Below are positions 10,302 through 20,300 of a stretch of DNA of 64,000 nt, in pieces. The position numbers were made by a program, and so were the translations under genes. Within the stretch, counting starts at the first letter, position 1; each line of letters begins with the position of its first letter. The notes beneath the pieces were generated by a model that searched no databases, was not told where the DNA came from, and worked only from the letters and a program-made list of their open reading frames with translations. Source of the DNA: Ignavibacteria bacterium (GTDB taxonomy: Bacteria > Bacteroidota > Ignavibacteria > Kapaibacteriales > Kapaibacteriaceae); contig CANMBE010000001.1 of NCBI GenBank assembly GCA_947495975.1, forward strand, positions 62,001-126,000. Direction: 5' to 3'.

Positions 10302-12419
10302 ATGATGAATCGACAGCGCGCCCATTTTGTATGGGCTTTTTTCTTCGTTACAACGCTTGCAATAAGTCAGCCCGCGCCGCGCGATACGCTCCGTGCGCGT
10401 TACGTCACAGACAGCCTGCGCACGTACGTTATGTCACAGGTTGTGGTAACCGGTACGCGAAATGAAGTTAGACTCAAAGACTCTCCTGTTCGCGTAGAAG
10501 TTATTGGCAAGGACCGCATCTCTACCACGGCAATGTCTGACCTAGGTGAGTTGCTTAAAGAACAGTCTGGAATTCTCATCACTGGTTCCGTGCGTAACGG
10601 AATTCAGATGAATGGACTCGGACCTGACTACACACTTATTCTCATTGACGGTCAGCCGGTGATTGGACGAATAGCAGGAGTCATCGATCTTTCTCGCATC
10701 TCTGTAGGAAATGTAGAGCGAGTTGAGGTTGTAAAGGGGCCAATGAGTAGCATGTATGGGAGCGACGCGTTAGCTGGTGTAGTAAACATCATCACGAAGC
10801 GCCCAGCCGATGGTTTCACTGGCTCGATGATGCTGCAAGGTGTAACACGAGGTCCACGAGAAGCGCGCGTTGAAGGAGGATGGGGAACCGACTCTGTAGA
10901 AATCACAGGCTTCCTCACCTATAAAAATCAATCACCATTCTCGCTTCCGCTGGATTCAGTCTCCATACCGTATGCGGGCTACCAAGATGGAACCGCACAA
11001 GGAAAACTTCAGTGGCGTTTTGCAAAAGGCTGGACTGCTCGCACATGGATACGAGTGTTTGGATCTGAAACGCGAGGCACGTTTGTTGAAAGTGTTGCTG
11101 GCCAAATCGCACAAAACTCTGGTTCCGTTCAACAGTGGGATGGCTCTAGCACACTTGGCATGGAGTACCAATCTGGCCGCGCTCGTCTAACGTTAAACGC
11201 CTATGGATCTGCCTACAACGAGACCTACAACTTTGACTCTGCTCAAGGTACCGCTGGCTCAACAGACAATCTCCTGCGACGTATCGGCAGATTGTATGCA
11301 CAATACGATGTGCAGCTTGGCGTAGCAAACAGACTTACAATGGGTGGCGAGCTTCTCTATGATGACATCAATGGATCTCGGTACAGAGATACAAATGGTG
11401 GTCATCCATTTTACCGTACATACGTGGGATTTGCTCAATGGGAAGGCATGCCAACAGATTGGATCTCTTACGTTGCAAGTGCTCGATTTGATGGCAACAG
11501 CGTGTTTGGCAGTGCTGTGAGTCCACGTTTTTCTATCCTATGGAAGCCGGGCGAACACGTACGCGCTTCAGGATCCATTGGTACTGGTTTTAAAGCGCCT
11601 GACTTTCGGCAGCTCTACGTTACGTTCTCAAACAGACTTGCAGGAGCAGGTTATGATTTGATCGGAGCAGAGCGTCTAGGAAACTCACTCGTGCCTGAGC
11701 GCAGCGTTTCGTATGATCTAAGTCTCCGATACGAAGACGGAAGCCTTCATTTTTCAAATGGTCTATCTCTGCTTTACAATGCAGAGATTCGTGGCTTTCG
11801 TAACGATGTAAAGAACCTCATCGAATATTACTTTGTAAAGTCTCTGAATGCACGCGATGTGTATTCGTACCGCAATATCTCACAAGCGTATACTCAAGGA
11901 ATAGAATTCAACATACGTGTGGCTCTTGCAGTTGAAGACATCGGACTCATATCAGTGCTAGGTGGCTATCAACTGCTTGATGCCATGGATGTGCAAGTGC
12001 TTGATGCAATTGACCGTGGTAATGCAGGCACAATCAATGGCCTCCTTACACGCGCTACCTATCAGGGTCTTTGGGGCAGGTCTCGCAATAGCGGAACATT
12101 GCGTGTGCAGTATAACACAGATGATCATGTGTGGAGCGTAAACGTACGCCTTCAATTCATTGGCAGATTTGGCGATGAATCACTCGATAAGAACGGGATT
12201 GTCATTACAAATCCTCCGCGCAAAGTGCTAGACCGAGACGACGAGTTTGTTGCTGGCTATACGGTCATGAATCTTGGGTGCACGCACTCATTTATGTTCA
12301 ACAGCAATCGCTTGCTCATTGGTGCAGGAATCAATAATCTCTTTGATGAGTTCCAACCAACACTCGTACCCGGTCTCGTTGGTCGTCAATTCTATATTCA
12401 ATCTACCTTCACATTCTAG
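10302..12419 (+). CDS. TonB-dependent outer-membrane receptor
   Basis: Start set at ATG 10302 (MMNRQRAHFVWAFFFVTTLAISQP, a signal peptide); a TTG at 10257 overlaps the previous gene and is less likely. About 705 residues. The mature N terminus carries a TonB-box-like stretch around VVVTGTRNEVRL, followed by a plug domain (VEVIGKDRI, LLKEQSGILI, DGQPVIGR, VERVEVVKGPMSSMYGSDALAGVVNIITKRP). The rest is a 22-strand-type barrel ending in the aromatic FYIQSTFTF. It has no carboxypeptidase-like regulatory domain, unlike SusC. The plug resembles siderophore/vitamin B12 receptors, but the ligand cannot be told from sequence and no uptake partner (periplasmic or ABC gene) lies nearby. Convergent with the paa genes. 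Confidence 0.88.
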   Translation: MMNRQRAHFVWAFFFVTTLAISQPAPRDTLRARYVTDSLRTYVMSQVVVTGTRNEVRLKDSPVRVEVIGKDRISTTAMSDLGELLKEQSGILITGSVRNGIQMNGLGPDYTLILIDGQPVIGRIAGVIDLSRISVGNVERVEVVKGPMSSMYGSDALAGVVNIITKRPADGFTGSMMLQGVTRGPREARVEGGWGTDSVEITGFLTYKNQSPFSLPLDSVSIPYAGYQDGTAQGKLQWRFAKGWTARTWIRVFGSETRGTFVESVAGQIAQNSGSVQQWDGSSTLGMEYQSGRARLTLNAYGSAYNETYNFDSAQGTAGSTDNLLRRIGRLYAQYDVQLGVANRLTMGGELLYDDINGSRYRDTNGGHPFYRTYVGFAQWEGMPTDWISYVASARFDGNSVFGSAVSPRFSILWKPGEHVRASGSIGTGFKAPDFRQLYVTFSNRLAGAGYDLIGAERLGNSLVPERSVSYDLSLRYEDGSLHFSNGLSLLYNAEIRGFRNDVKNLIEYYFVKSLNARDVYSYRNISQAYTQGIEFNIRVALAVEDIGLISVLGGYQLLDAMDVQVLDAIDRGNAGTINGLLTRATYQGLWGRSRNSGTLRVQYNTDDHVWSVNVRLQFIGRFGDESLDKNGIVITNPPRKVLDRDDEFVAGYTVMNLGCTHSFMFNSNRLLIGAGINNLFDEFQPTLVPGLVGRQFYIQSTFTF

Positions 12420-12440
12420 ACCCTGCGGGGGCCCTCTGCC

Positions 12441-12923
12441 CTACAGAGGCTTAAATCCCTCAAACGCTTGCGAACAGGCATTGCAGTAGTGCAAAGATCT
12501 ACAAAGCGTTGGACCAAACGGACTCTTCAGTTCGGTATTGCGAGAGCCGCAAAGTGGACATGCAACATTGTTCAGCACATCTAAGCTCAATGTTAGCGTT
12601 TCAAAGTGTTCAGGCGGAGCAAGTCCATGCTTAAGAAGAGCAGCCTTGCCTTTTTCACTAATTCTGTTTGTTGTCCACGGAGAGTCAAAGGTTACGTCAA
12701 CCGTAACGTTTGCAATGCCTAGCCCCGTAACCGCAGACTCTACATCACGCCGCATGTAATCGATTGCAGGGCAACCAACAAACGTTGGCGTCATTGTTAT
12801 GCGCACGTCATCATCATTACGAACTTCAACATTTGTAATAATGCCCATGTCTACAACGGAGATTGTAGGTATCTCCGGATCATACACAGATTGAAGCGCA
12901 GTATAGATTTCTGCTTCAGTCAT
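12441..12923 (-). CDS. paaD: Phenylacetyl-CoA epoxidase subunit PaaD
   Basis: Start chosen at ATG 12923, one base after the paaC stop and preceded by GGAG; a start at 12947 would overlap paaC by 23 bp. About 160 residues. The N-terminal DUF59/MIP18-like domain shows SVYDPEIPTISVVDMGII and the conserved TPTFVGCPAIDYMRRDV with its Cys. The C terminus is a zinc ribbon-like CPLCGS...HYCNACSQAFEGFKPL, as in PaaD/PaaJ. PaaD is needed for maturation (likely Fe-S or diiron assembly) of the oxygenase that converts phenylacetyl-CoA to its ring 1,2-epoxide in aerobic phenylacetate breakdown. Last gene of the paaBCD run; no paaE reductase follows, only the convergent TonB receptor. Confidence 0.92.
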   Translation of the reverse strand: MTEAEIYTALQSVYDPEIPTISVVDMGIITNVEVRNDDDVRITMTPTFVGCPAIDYMRRDVESAVTGLGIANVTVDVTFDSPWTTNRISEKGKAALLKHGLAPPEHFETLTLSLDVLNNVACPLCGSRNTELKSPFGPTLCRSLHYCNACSQAFEGFKPL

Positions 12924-12924
12924 C

Positions 12925-13680
12925 TCACCACTCCGCTGACGGATCAACGCGGTAGACTTCCGTCATTTCATCAAGCAATGGCTTGAGGTATACCGTGTGG
13001 TAACCTTTTCGTCCGCCATACACAGGCTCAACACCGTGTGGCGTAACGAGAGTTGACGGTTGAAGCAGTTCTGCAACCAGTTCCAGCCAGCGTTCTTGTG
13101 CCGCGTGTTCTCCAATAAAGATTCCATCTGCAATGAGTGAATCTTCATGCTTGCCTGGCTCAAACAAACCTACTGCGAATGGCCATGCTTCATGTAATGC
13201 AGATTGCATTCGTAGATGCGATTCTTCATTACCCTTGGCTCCGAGTTGCACCATCCACGTTTGAGCGTGATAAAGATGATACTTTAATTCTCCACGAATC
13301 TTTTGCGCTAGCTTAGCAAGGGGCTCCACGGTACTTTGTATGAGGGCTGTCCAGCGAATGTATTCTGCTGCATCAAACAAAAAGTGTCGCACGAGTGAAA
13401 AGTCATATTCCCCATTCGGCAACTCTACAAAATGTGAGCATCGCATTGCATTCTCTTCTCGCGTAAATGCAATAGTGTCGGCATTAGGTTCACCACAATG
13501 TTCATGCATGATGGTATAGAGTGCCTGCGCATGTCCAAGCTTGTCCTGTGCGATTGAAGAAAACGCGATGTCTTCTTCGAGCAATGGCCCAAGGCCTGTC
13601 CATTCAGAATGGCGGTGTGCTAAGATCAATTCATCGTCTGCCATGCGATAGCAGAGATCTTTTATTGCTTCGGTATTCAT
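12925..13680 (-). CDS. paaC: Phenylacetyl-CoA epoxidase structural subunit PaaC
   Basis: 251 residues, the usual length. Ferritin-like helical protein with RMADDELILAHRHSEWTG, EEDIAFSSIAQDKLGHA, FVELPNGEYDFSLVRHFLFDA and HLRMQSALHEAWPFA, all recognisable PaaC segments. In the known complex PaaC pairs with the catalytic PaaA subunit and stabilises it but does not itself hold the active diiron site. The start ATG overlaps the paaB stop by four bases (ATGA), so the two are translationally coupled, and paaD starts one base after its stop. The catalytic partner PaaA is not in this window, so it must be encoded elsewhere if the complex works. Confidence 0.94.
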   Translation of the reverse strand: MNTEAIKDLCYRMADDELILAHRHSEWTGLGPLLEEDIAFSSIAQDKLGHAQALYTIMHEHCGEPNADTIAFTREENAMRCSHFVELPNGEYDFSLVRHFLFDAAEYIRWTALIQSTVEPLAKLAQKIRGELKYHLYHAQTWMVQLGAKGNEESHLRMQSALHEAWPFAVGLFEPGKHEDSLIADGIFIGEHAAQERWLELVAELLQPSTLVTPHGVEPVYGGRKGYHTVYLKPLLDEMTEVYRVDPSAEW

Positions 13681-14072
13681 TCAGTTGTGCCGTCTGGTTT
13701 CTTGTTCTTGAAGGCTTCTACTTTATTGCGGACCATATACGCAGCTACATCTCGATACATTTTTTCTGGTGTTGTTGTAAACACATCGGAGTCTTCGGCC
13801 GACATCGTAAATACATCGCGTGTGTTCACAACCCACAGATTGATCGTCTGGCCGCGTCTGCCATATTGCTCTTTAGCAAGCAGGAGAGCAAGTTCGCGGT
13901 TTGGCGCGTGCACACTACCAACGTGAACGTGGTGAGCGCCACTCTTTCCTTGGTGAAAGACCTCAAAGGTTTGAAACTGATCAAGCTCCGGTTTTGGTTC
14001 AAGCGCTTCGGCCTGGTTCGGGTTGATCTGCATCCGCGTAACACGCGGATCGAGGGATGTAATCATCGTCAT
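13677..14072 (-). CDS. paaB: Phenylacetyl-CoA epoxidase subunit PaaB (with N-terminal extension)
   Basis: 131 residues. The family core (FQTFEVFHQGKSGAHHVHVGSVHAPNRELALLLAKEQYGRR, then NLWVVNTRDV) begins near residue 32. The usual protein is about 95 residues, so there is either an N-terminal extension or a later start; ATG 14072 has a weak GAAG upstream, and Met14 (MQINPNQ) is the main alternative. PaaB bridges PaaA-PaaC heterodimers in the epoxidase. First gene of paaB-paaC-paaD: upstream on the same strand lies a secreted-protein gene that ends 56 bp away, not paaA. A promoter is therefore expected in the short 14073-14128 gap, though no clear box is visible. Confidence 0.9.
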   Translation of the reverse strand: MTMITSLDPRVTRMQINPNQAEALEPKPELDQFQTFEVFHQGKSGAHHVHVGSVHAPNRELALLLAKEQYGRRGQTINLWVVNTRDVFTMSAEDSDVFTTTPEKMYRDVAAYMVRNKVEAFKNKKPDGTTE

Positions 14073-14128
14073 AACTTCAAAATTACGAACTTTTCATCCC
14101 TAGCTGAGCGTAGGGAGATACGGAGATC

Positions 14129-16402
14129 CTAGCGCAGGATAGTAACCACGCAACTCAGAACTGGCTCGCCATCAGCTTCTACAACCATAACATACGGGCC
14201 AGGTGAAATCTCGCCAATAATTATGCGCAGGTCGGTGCTAGATGCCACTATTCGTCCCGTTACATCTAACAAGCTTGCTGTAAAGGCGCCATCGCGTCCA
14301 TTGATGAGCGTAGCAGTGATTGTAAGGGTTGTAGAGGCTGGAACTGGGAAAGGGGCTGAGAGGCGCCACGAGGACCCTGCACGATAGACGAGTGCGTCAA
14401 CGCTAACGTTGCACCGAGACGTGCCATTGAACAGAATTGGGAGCCCCCTACTTCTCACAATAACCTTGCTAGTGGAGCATGTGTCTGGCAACCCAAGTGT
14501 GTCAAATACGAGCCCGGAATCTATGGCTGAGGCGCATATCTGCAGTTCACCAAAATCGCCCGGAGCAATTGTTATTGGCAGCTGCGATTGTGGAATAGAG
14601 AAATAGACATTCCCTACAAGAAATGGCTTGGAGATCAGCAGTGGTTCATCGATTGATAGATTTCGGATTTGAATGATGCGGCACGCTAGCATTCCTACGT
14701 CATGATCTTGAACAACAATCACCCCGCCATCACTTGCGCTGAATTGCACATCTGCTTTATTGCGAGTATCTAACGCAGTCACACGAACAGAATCAGAAGT
14801 GCCTACACACCCTTGATTGTCTGTAACCGTTACAGCATATGACCCACCCTTTGCAGTTGTAATGGACTGCGAGATTTCGCCCGTGCTCCATTCATAGCTT
14901 CTAAAACCATCTTGTGCAGAGAGTGTAAGTACATCATCGAGGCAAATCGTGAGCGATCGGTTTGTTTGAATAACGGGAACTGGACGAGGATGAACAGTAA
15001 TGGTCGTTTGTGTTGTACGAAGACAGCCGTTTGAGTCAAGCGTTGTGCATGTATACATTCCAGACTGACTCACAATCACAGTTGAGGTTTTCTCACCCGT
15101 TGACCAGAGCCATGTAGTTATGGGACCCGCAACAAAAAGTGAGGCTGAATCTCCTTCACATATCTCACGCGCAGATGCAGTAATGCTAGGCTCAAAAGCA
15201 CTCTTCAATACAACGGTCATCGTATCGCTTGATTCGATGCATGTTTCACCATCAGTCACTGAAACGATGTAGCGTCCTGGTTTTGTGAGGAACCTACCTT
15301 GCGCGTTTACGCCATCATTCCATTGATAGGATCCGAACGTGCCATCCGCTGTTACGAATACACTATCACCTCTACAAATCGCAAGAGAGTCTTCCTTTGG
15401 ATCAATGGCAACCTTCTTTATTGGCGCATTAAAATTGCTTCGATAGATCCCTTCCCCTGCTGCCCAACCAAGAGTATCGTTGATAAAAAAGATATCATCA
15501 ATGTTCCCTCGAATACCACAATTGCGCAACGTCCACGAGGTACCATAATCGCTTGTGTAGATAACAGTACGCGAATCCCCAACGCCCCAGCCACGGCGTT
15601 CATCAACAAGGAAGCTACCAAACATGTTCGTGCCTGTCTGATATTCGTTCCACGTTCGTCCGCCATCGGTGCTAAATCTCATAGAGCCAATTCCGCGTGA
15701 GTTTCCGTCGCAATTGTTTCCAGAACTGGGAATGAGAAATGAGTTGCCATTTATCGCAAGCTCTTCATTCCAAACTTTGGCACCTGTGCTGGAATAATAC
15801 GACCAAGACCTGCCAAAATCTGATGTTCTCCAGAGCACGCCGCTACTGACTGCATAGCCACTACCGTTATTAAACACGATGCCATCACTAAGCCCACTTT
15901 GAGGCTCTGAACCATACGATACTGACCACGAAGATCCTGCATCGGTGGTTCGATAAAAAGCTTGCAATCCTGTTGCACAACCTCCAACAAAGTAGAGTCC
16001 TTCGTTTTGGTTTATCCAGAAGGAGCCCCATCCCTTTTCATTATTGGGATCGAACGGTGTGATATCGTACCAACTGGCGCCACCATTCACGCTTCGGAAT
16101 ACTCCAGCTTGACCAGAAGTATAGCCGATTTGTGGGGTGAGGAATTGAATGTATTCGAGAAAGGCGCCTGGGATAGTAGTGCCCCGCCACGTTGTACCAC
16201 CGTCTGTCGTTCGAACGATGTCGCCAGTTATGCTGCAGGCCCACCCAAGATTGGGATTGCCTGGTAAAAAATAGATGTCGAGGTAGTAGCTAGCATTAAA
16301 GGGAGCAGGAATTGTAGCCTCTTTCCATTGTGCAGACACGGGAAGCATCTGCACACTGGTGCAAAGCGCAAGAATGGCGATATACGTTGCAAAAGGCTTC
16401 AT
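14129..16402 (-). CDS. Secreted Ycf48/BNR-propeller protein with sorting domain
   Basis: 757 residues, starting with the signal peptide MKPFATYIAILALCTSVQMLPVSAQ. Residues ~25-350 form a propeller with repeated RTTDGGTTW, RSVNGGASW, RTTDAGSSW, RTSDFGRSW, STDGGRTW and TSDYGTSW motifs, typical of Ycf48-like/Asp-box proteins; phrases such as LGWACS, IGYTSG and RGWGVGD mark the blade ends. Three Ig-like segments follow with CRGDSVFVTADG...YQWNDG, CEGDSASLFVAG...WLWSTGE and CLDDVLTLSAQDG...YEWSTGE. The tail PFPVPASTTLTITATLINGR ... GPYVMVVEADG is a type IX-like sorting domain. The start overlaps the stop of the upstream secreted-protein gene by four bases, so the two are probably made together. 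Function on the surface unknown. Confidence 0.8.
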   Translation of the reverse strand: MKPFATYIAILALCTSVQMLPVSAQWKEATIPAPFNASYYLDIYFLPGNPNLGWACSITGDIVRTTDGGTTWRGTTIPGAFLEYIQFLTPQIGYTSGQAGVFRSVNGGASWYDITPFDPNNEKGWGSFWINQNEGLYFVGGCATGLQAFYRTTDAGSSWSVSYGSEPQSGLSDGIVFNNGSGYAVSSGVLWRTSDFGRSWSYYSSTGAKVWNEELAINGNSFLIPSSGNNCDGNSRGIGSMRFSTDGGRTWNEYQTGTNMFGSFLVDERRGWGVGDSRTVIYTSDYGTSWTLRNCGIRGNIDDIFFINDTLGWAAGEGIYRSNFNAPIKKVAIDPKEDSLAICRGDSVFVTADGTFGSYQWNDGVNAQGRFLTKPGRYIVSVTDGETCIESSDTMTVVLKSAFEPSITASAREICEGDSASLFVAGPITTWLWSTGEKTSTVIVSQSGMYTCTTLDSNGCLRTTQTTITVHPRPVPVIQTNRSLTICLDDVLTLSAQDGFRSYEWSTGEISQSITTAKGGSYAVTVTDNQGCVGTSDSVRVTALDTRNKADVQFSASDGGVIVVQDHDVGMLACRIIQIRNLSIDEPLLISKPFLVGNVYFSIPQSQLPITIAPGDFGELQICASAIDSGLVFDTLGLPDTCSTSKVIVRSRGLPILFNGTSRCNVSVDALVYRAGSSWRLSAPFPVPASTTLTITATLINGRDGAFTASLLDVTGRIVASSTDLRIIIGEISPGPYVMVVEADGEPVLSCVVTILR

Positions 16403-17226
16403 CGAATGATGATTGCTCTTCCCTTCATGAGTCGGCGATCAGAAAGAATCGACACAATATAATAGCCTTGTGGGGCCAGCGAACCATCCGAGCGGCGTCC
16501 ATCCCATACATAGCGGAAGGAATCACCCGATGCGGTTTCTTCATTGCTGGACACAATGGCACCCAGTTGATCAACGATTGAGATACGGAGCTTTTCACCG
16601 GAAGTACTTGGGACAGTAATCGACACACTTTCGTGTGAGGGAACTGGCGTTACCGCAACATCAACTACTGCGTACTCATTCACTGAACTAGCCTCACTCA
16701 CCACAATTTGTACTGGGGTTAGCCAGTTCCACTGATCGGCAGCTCCTGCTGATCCATCGCGATTAACGGCATTAGAGATTGCGCGAAGGAAATATGTTCC
16801 CGGTGTGGTAGGTGCAGTCCATGTAAATGAAAACGATGCTTCGCCTGCTGTAAGACTTTTAGAAGTTGAGTGGGTCAGTTCGCCGGCAGAGAGCCGCAGA
16901 CCTTCGCCCGTAATAAGAGCAAGAGTACCCGCAGCCGTTGTGCTCGTTTCCGAAGTCTTCACTGCAATGTTTACGCCTGCTGCTGGGCGTGTTGCATGCG
17001 CAACAATAACTGTAATTCTGGTTTGAGAGCCAGGTGCTACAGAAATCTTACCATCAACTGCTTGTTGTACTCGCAGTGCTGTTGCTGTATTTGCACTCGA
17101 TCCGTGGCAACCACCGCCGCCGCAGCCTGCAGATACTGTATTTGTTCGTCCTATTTGACCGCTGCTGCTTGCATAAAGCGGCATGCTGAGGTTAACGGTC
17201 ACGAAAAGGTACATAGCAAAACGCAT
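16399..17226 (-). CDS. Choice-of-anchor V-like secreted protein with CX4CH motif
   Basis: Start chosen at ATG 17226 because of AAGGGAG just upstream and the signal peptide MRFAMYLFVTVNLSMPLYA; longer in-frame starts (17280, 17319) would bury the signal. About 275 residues. Right after the signal comes GRTNTVSAGCGGGGCHGSSANT: two cysteines and a histidine in a C-x4-C-H arrangement, where relatives usually have a C-x2-C-H-like motif. An Ig-like/reeler-like beta domain follows (RITVIVAHATRPAAGVNIAV ... ASFSFTWTAPTTPGTYFLRAISNAVNRDG, with DQWNW). The tail VTPVPSHESVSITVPSTSGE ... LAPQGYYIVSILSD is a sorting domain. Heme binding is possible but unproven. Operon with the next gene (ATGA overlap). 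Confidence 0.72.
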   Translation of the reverse strand: MRFAMYLFVTVNLSMPLYASSSGQIGRTNTVSAGCGGGGCHGSSANTATALRVQQAVDGKISVAPGSQTRITVIVAHATRPAAGVNIAVKTSETSTTAAGTLALITGEGLRLSAGELTHSTSKSLTAGEASFSFTWTAPTTPGTYFLRAISNAVNRDGSAGAADQWNWLTPVQIVVSEASSVNEYAVVDVAVTPVPSHESVSITVPSTSGEKLRISIVDQLGAIVSSNEETASGDSFRYVWDGRRSDGSLAPQGYYIVSILSDRRLMKGRAIIIR

Positions 17227-17326
17227 GGGCTCCCTTAGAAAAATTGGACGGTACTTCCTTATCGCGAATCTCAATAACATGATACACGATTTATGAGTTC
17301 TGTTTACGGGGCTCCCCAAAAATAAA

Positions 17327-17357
17327 AGCGGGGATGCACTGAAAGTGCATCCCCGCT
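17327..17357 (-). terminator. Rho-independent terminator of the repeat adhesin gene
   Basis: A perfect 14-bp stem (17327-17340 with 17344-17357) with a 3-base loop, GC-rich, lies 24 bp past the stop of the minus-strand adhesin gene. Read on the minus strand it is followed by TTTATTTTT, a good U-tract. On the plus strand only TTTT follows after three bases, so it mainly serves the minus strand. Confidence 0.88.
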
Positions 17358-17381
17358 GAATTTTAAAGCCGCCTCGTCAGA

Positions 17382-20300
17382 TTATTGACGAACCAGACGG
17401 ACAACCCAACGCTGGCTAGCCGTGGTTACAACCACGTTGTACACACCGTGAGCAAGGATACCCATGTCTACTGATGTACGGAATGTTCCGCCGTCTGCAG
17501 TTTCGTTGAGTGTCATTACTAGCTCGCCGATTGCATTAACAAGTTCGATGCGGATCGGACCAGCTTGGCTGATCGAAGATTCAATAGAGAATTGACCATT
17601 CGATGGGTTCGGGAAGAGGCGAAGCTCAGCCTGACGGCCAGCTACAATGTCCTCATCAACGTCCGTTAGGATAACATCGAATGCATCAGATACCGACGAA
17701 CAAGTGTTGTTGTCTGCAATCTCAACACGGTATGAACCTGGGAGGCTCACTGTCAGTGCCTTGAAGTTAGCACCGGCAATCATCGTTCCGTTACGGAACC
17801 ACTGCCATGAAAGCGCAGCACCAGAGTTTGCAGTAAGAACATCACCCATCCGCGAGATCGTTGGTACAACCGGTAGGCTGTTAACGACAATCGGGGTCTT
17901 TGTTGAAAGGGCTGGGCACGAACTGCTATTCGTTACCGTTACCCAGTACTGACCTGCGGTTTGAATTGTGACCGAGCGGCCAGTTGCGCCATTCGACCAA
18001 ATGTAGGACGTAAATCCTGCAGGTGCCGTAAGTGTTACTGAACTACCATCACAGAACGTAGTTGGGCCATTTGCAATGATGACTGGAGGAACAATTGGGC
18101 TGGCAACAACACGTGCAGTGTCCGATGTACCAACACAACCATTCACGTCAACCACTTGCGCATAAACCGTGTCCGTTTGGCGGATGATGATTTTCCGTGA
18201 AGTACCGTAGTTCACAAGTGACGTTGAAACCCATGTGTAGGAGACAAAGCCAGCAGGTGCACGAACTTCAACACTATCACCAGCGCAGAGATTTGTAGAA
18301 CCAATCAGGCTAAGAACTGGTGTTGGCTTAGGATTTACAACTACATCAACTTCCGTGGATGTACCTGTGCAGCCATTACCATCAGCAATTGTTACAGTGT
18401 ACGAGCCAGACTTCACTACTACGATCGATTGCGTTTTTGCGCCATTCGACCAGAGGTAGGCAGTGAATCCGGCAGGTGCTGTAAGTGCTACGCTACCACC
18501 TTCACAGAACGTTGTTGGGCCGTTGATTGCAATGATTGGCAACGCACTTGGGAAGACGTTGATTTGAATTGTGTCAGAGCTGTTTGAGCAACCGTTAGCA
18601 TCTGTCACAATAGCCCAGTACTTGCCCGTAGTCCGTACAACGATGCTTCGTGCTGTTTGACCCGTGTTCCATACGTACGAAGCGAAACCGTTCGGCACGC
18701 TCAGTGTAACATCTCCACCTTGGCAGAACGTTGTGAGGCCAGAAGCCGTTACGATTGCGTTTGGTAGTGCCTTCACAGTAACGGTGCGAGTGTTGATTGC
18801 AACACAGAGGAAACTGTTGACTTCCGTTACAGTAATCGTTGCTGCGCCTGGAAGCGTCCATTCAACGGTTACGTTTGGTGTGCCTTGACCAGCGCGGATG
18901 ATGTTACCACCAGAGACCGCCCAGTTATAGCTGTTACCAGGGATACCTGTTGTGCTATAGTTCTGAAGCGAGTTCTGACAGACAGACGCTGAACCAGTGA
19001 TGGTCGGATTCGGAAGCGGATTGATCGTGACGTTGAGTGAACCAACGGCTGAGCAACCGAAGCTTGAGAGGTGTGTGACCGTAAGTGTACCGGTGATTGG
19101 CGTTAATAGACCGTTTGCCCACTGAACACCAATCGTGTTTGTACCCTGACCAGAGACGATTGCACCGTTTGTTACTGTCCAGGTTGGTGATACCGAACCT
19201 GAGCCAGCACCGATAACCGGTACGCTCGAATTGTATGTAGCCGTGTTGATGGTTTGCGGCGAATCTGAAAGATCCGTTGCGCATACCGGTGATGGGCCCG
19301 TAATCGTAGGTACAAGTGGGATTGGACGGATCGTAACGTTGAATGTGTTCGTGCCAAAGCATGAGCCGGCAGGTAGTACATCAGCAACATCTTCACGAAC
19401 CGCTACTGTTCCAGCTGTTGTGTTTGGCCACACTGGCGAGCTCCATGTTACACGGATTGTGTTTGGTGCAACAGTGACGAATGTGCCACCAACTACCGTC
19501 CACACATATGCGTTACCAGAGACGAGCGTTGTTGTGTAGTCTTGAACACTAATACCACACGGATTACCCTGACCTGTTATGACCGGCGTTGGCGTTGGTC
19601 TAATGAAGATCGAGTCTCTATCGGTTGTAATACAATCAGAGCCAGGAACAGTTTCTGTTGCGGCGATTGTACCGGTTCCGGCAGCACCCCAAAGAACTGT
19701 GATTTGATTCGTGTTGCTACCAGCTGTAATTGTTCCACCTGTTACAACCCACTGGAAGACATTTCCAGGTGTAGCTGTTACAGAGTATACATTCGAACTG
19801 TTGTTGCAAACGATACCCGGACGGCGTGTTGTTGGGCTACCGTATCCTGTAGCAGACTGAATGTCTGGTGTTGGAACCGGGTTAACACGAATGTTTGCCG
19901 TTGTTGTAGCAAAGCAGAAGCCACCAAGTGCTGTTTCCGTTACACTCATTGTGTGAAGACCCGGCTGAATCCAGCGAACCAAGATGGCATTACTTGCAGG
20001 ATATCCATTGATAGCAGCAAATGACGTTGCAGGAGTGATCACCCAGTTATAGGTGCTTCCTGGAACAACTGCTGGCGTTGAATATGTATGCTCCTTATTG
20101 ATACAAACAACTGTTGAACCGGTGATGGTTGGTGTAGGCGTGTAGCTAACCGCAACATTTGCCGTTACTGTTGTGAAGCACGGCGTACCCGTGGTTGTCT
20201 CCGTTACAGTCACAGTGTTGTTGCCGATTGTCTGCCACGTTACAGATAAGGTATTTGTTGTTGCCGTACCGTTAATCACTCCACCTGCCACTGTCCAGAG

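Noticed and set aside
13521-14132. Plus-strand frame opposite paaB and paaC
   Set aside because: Antisense shadow; the minus-strand genes carry clear family motifs.
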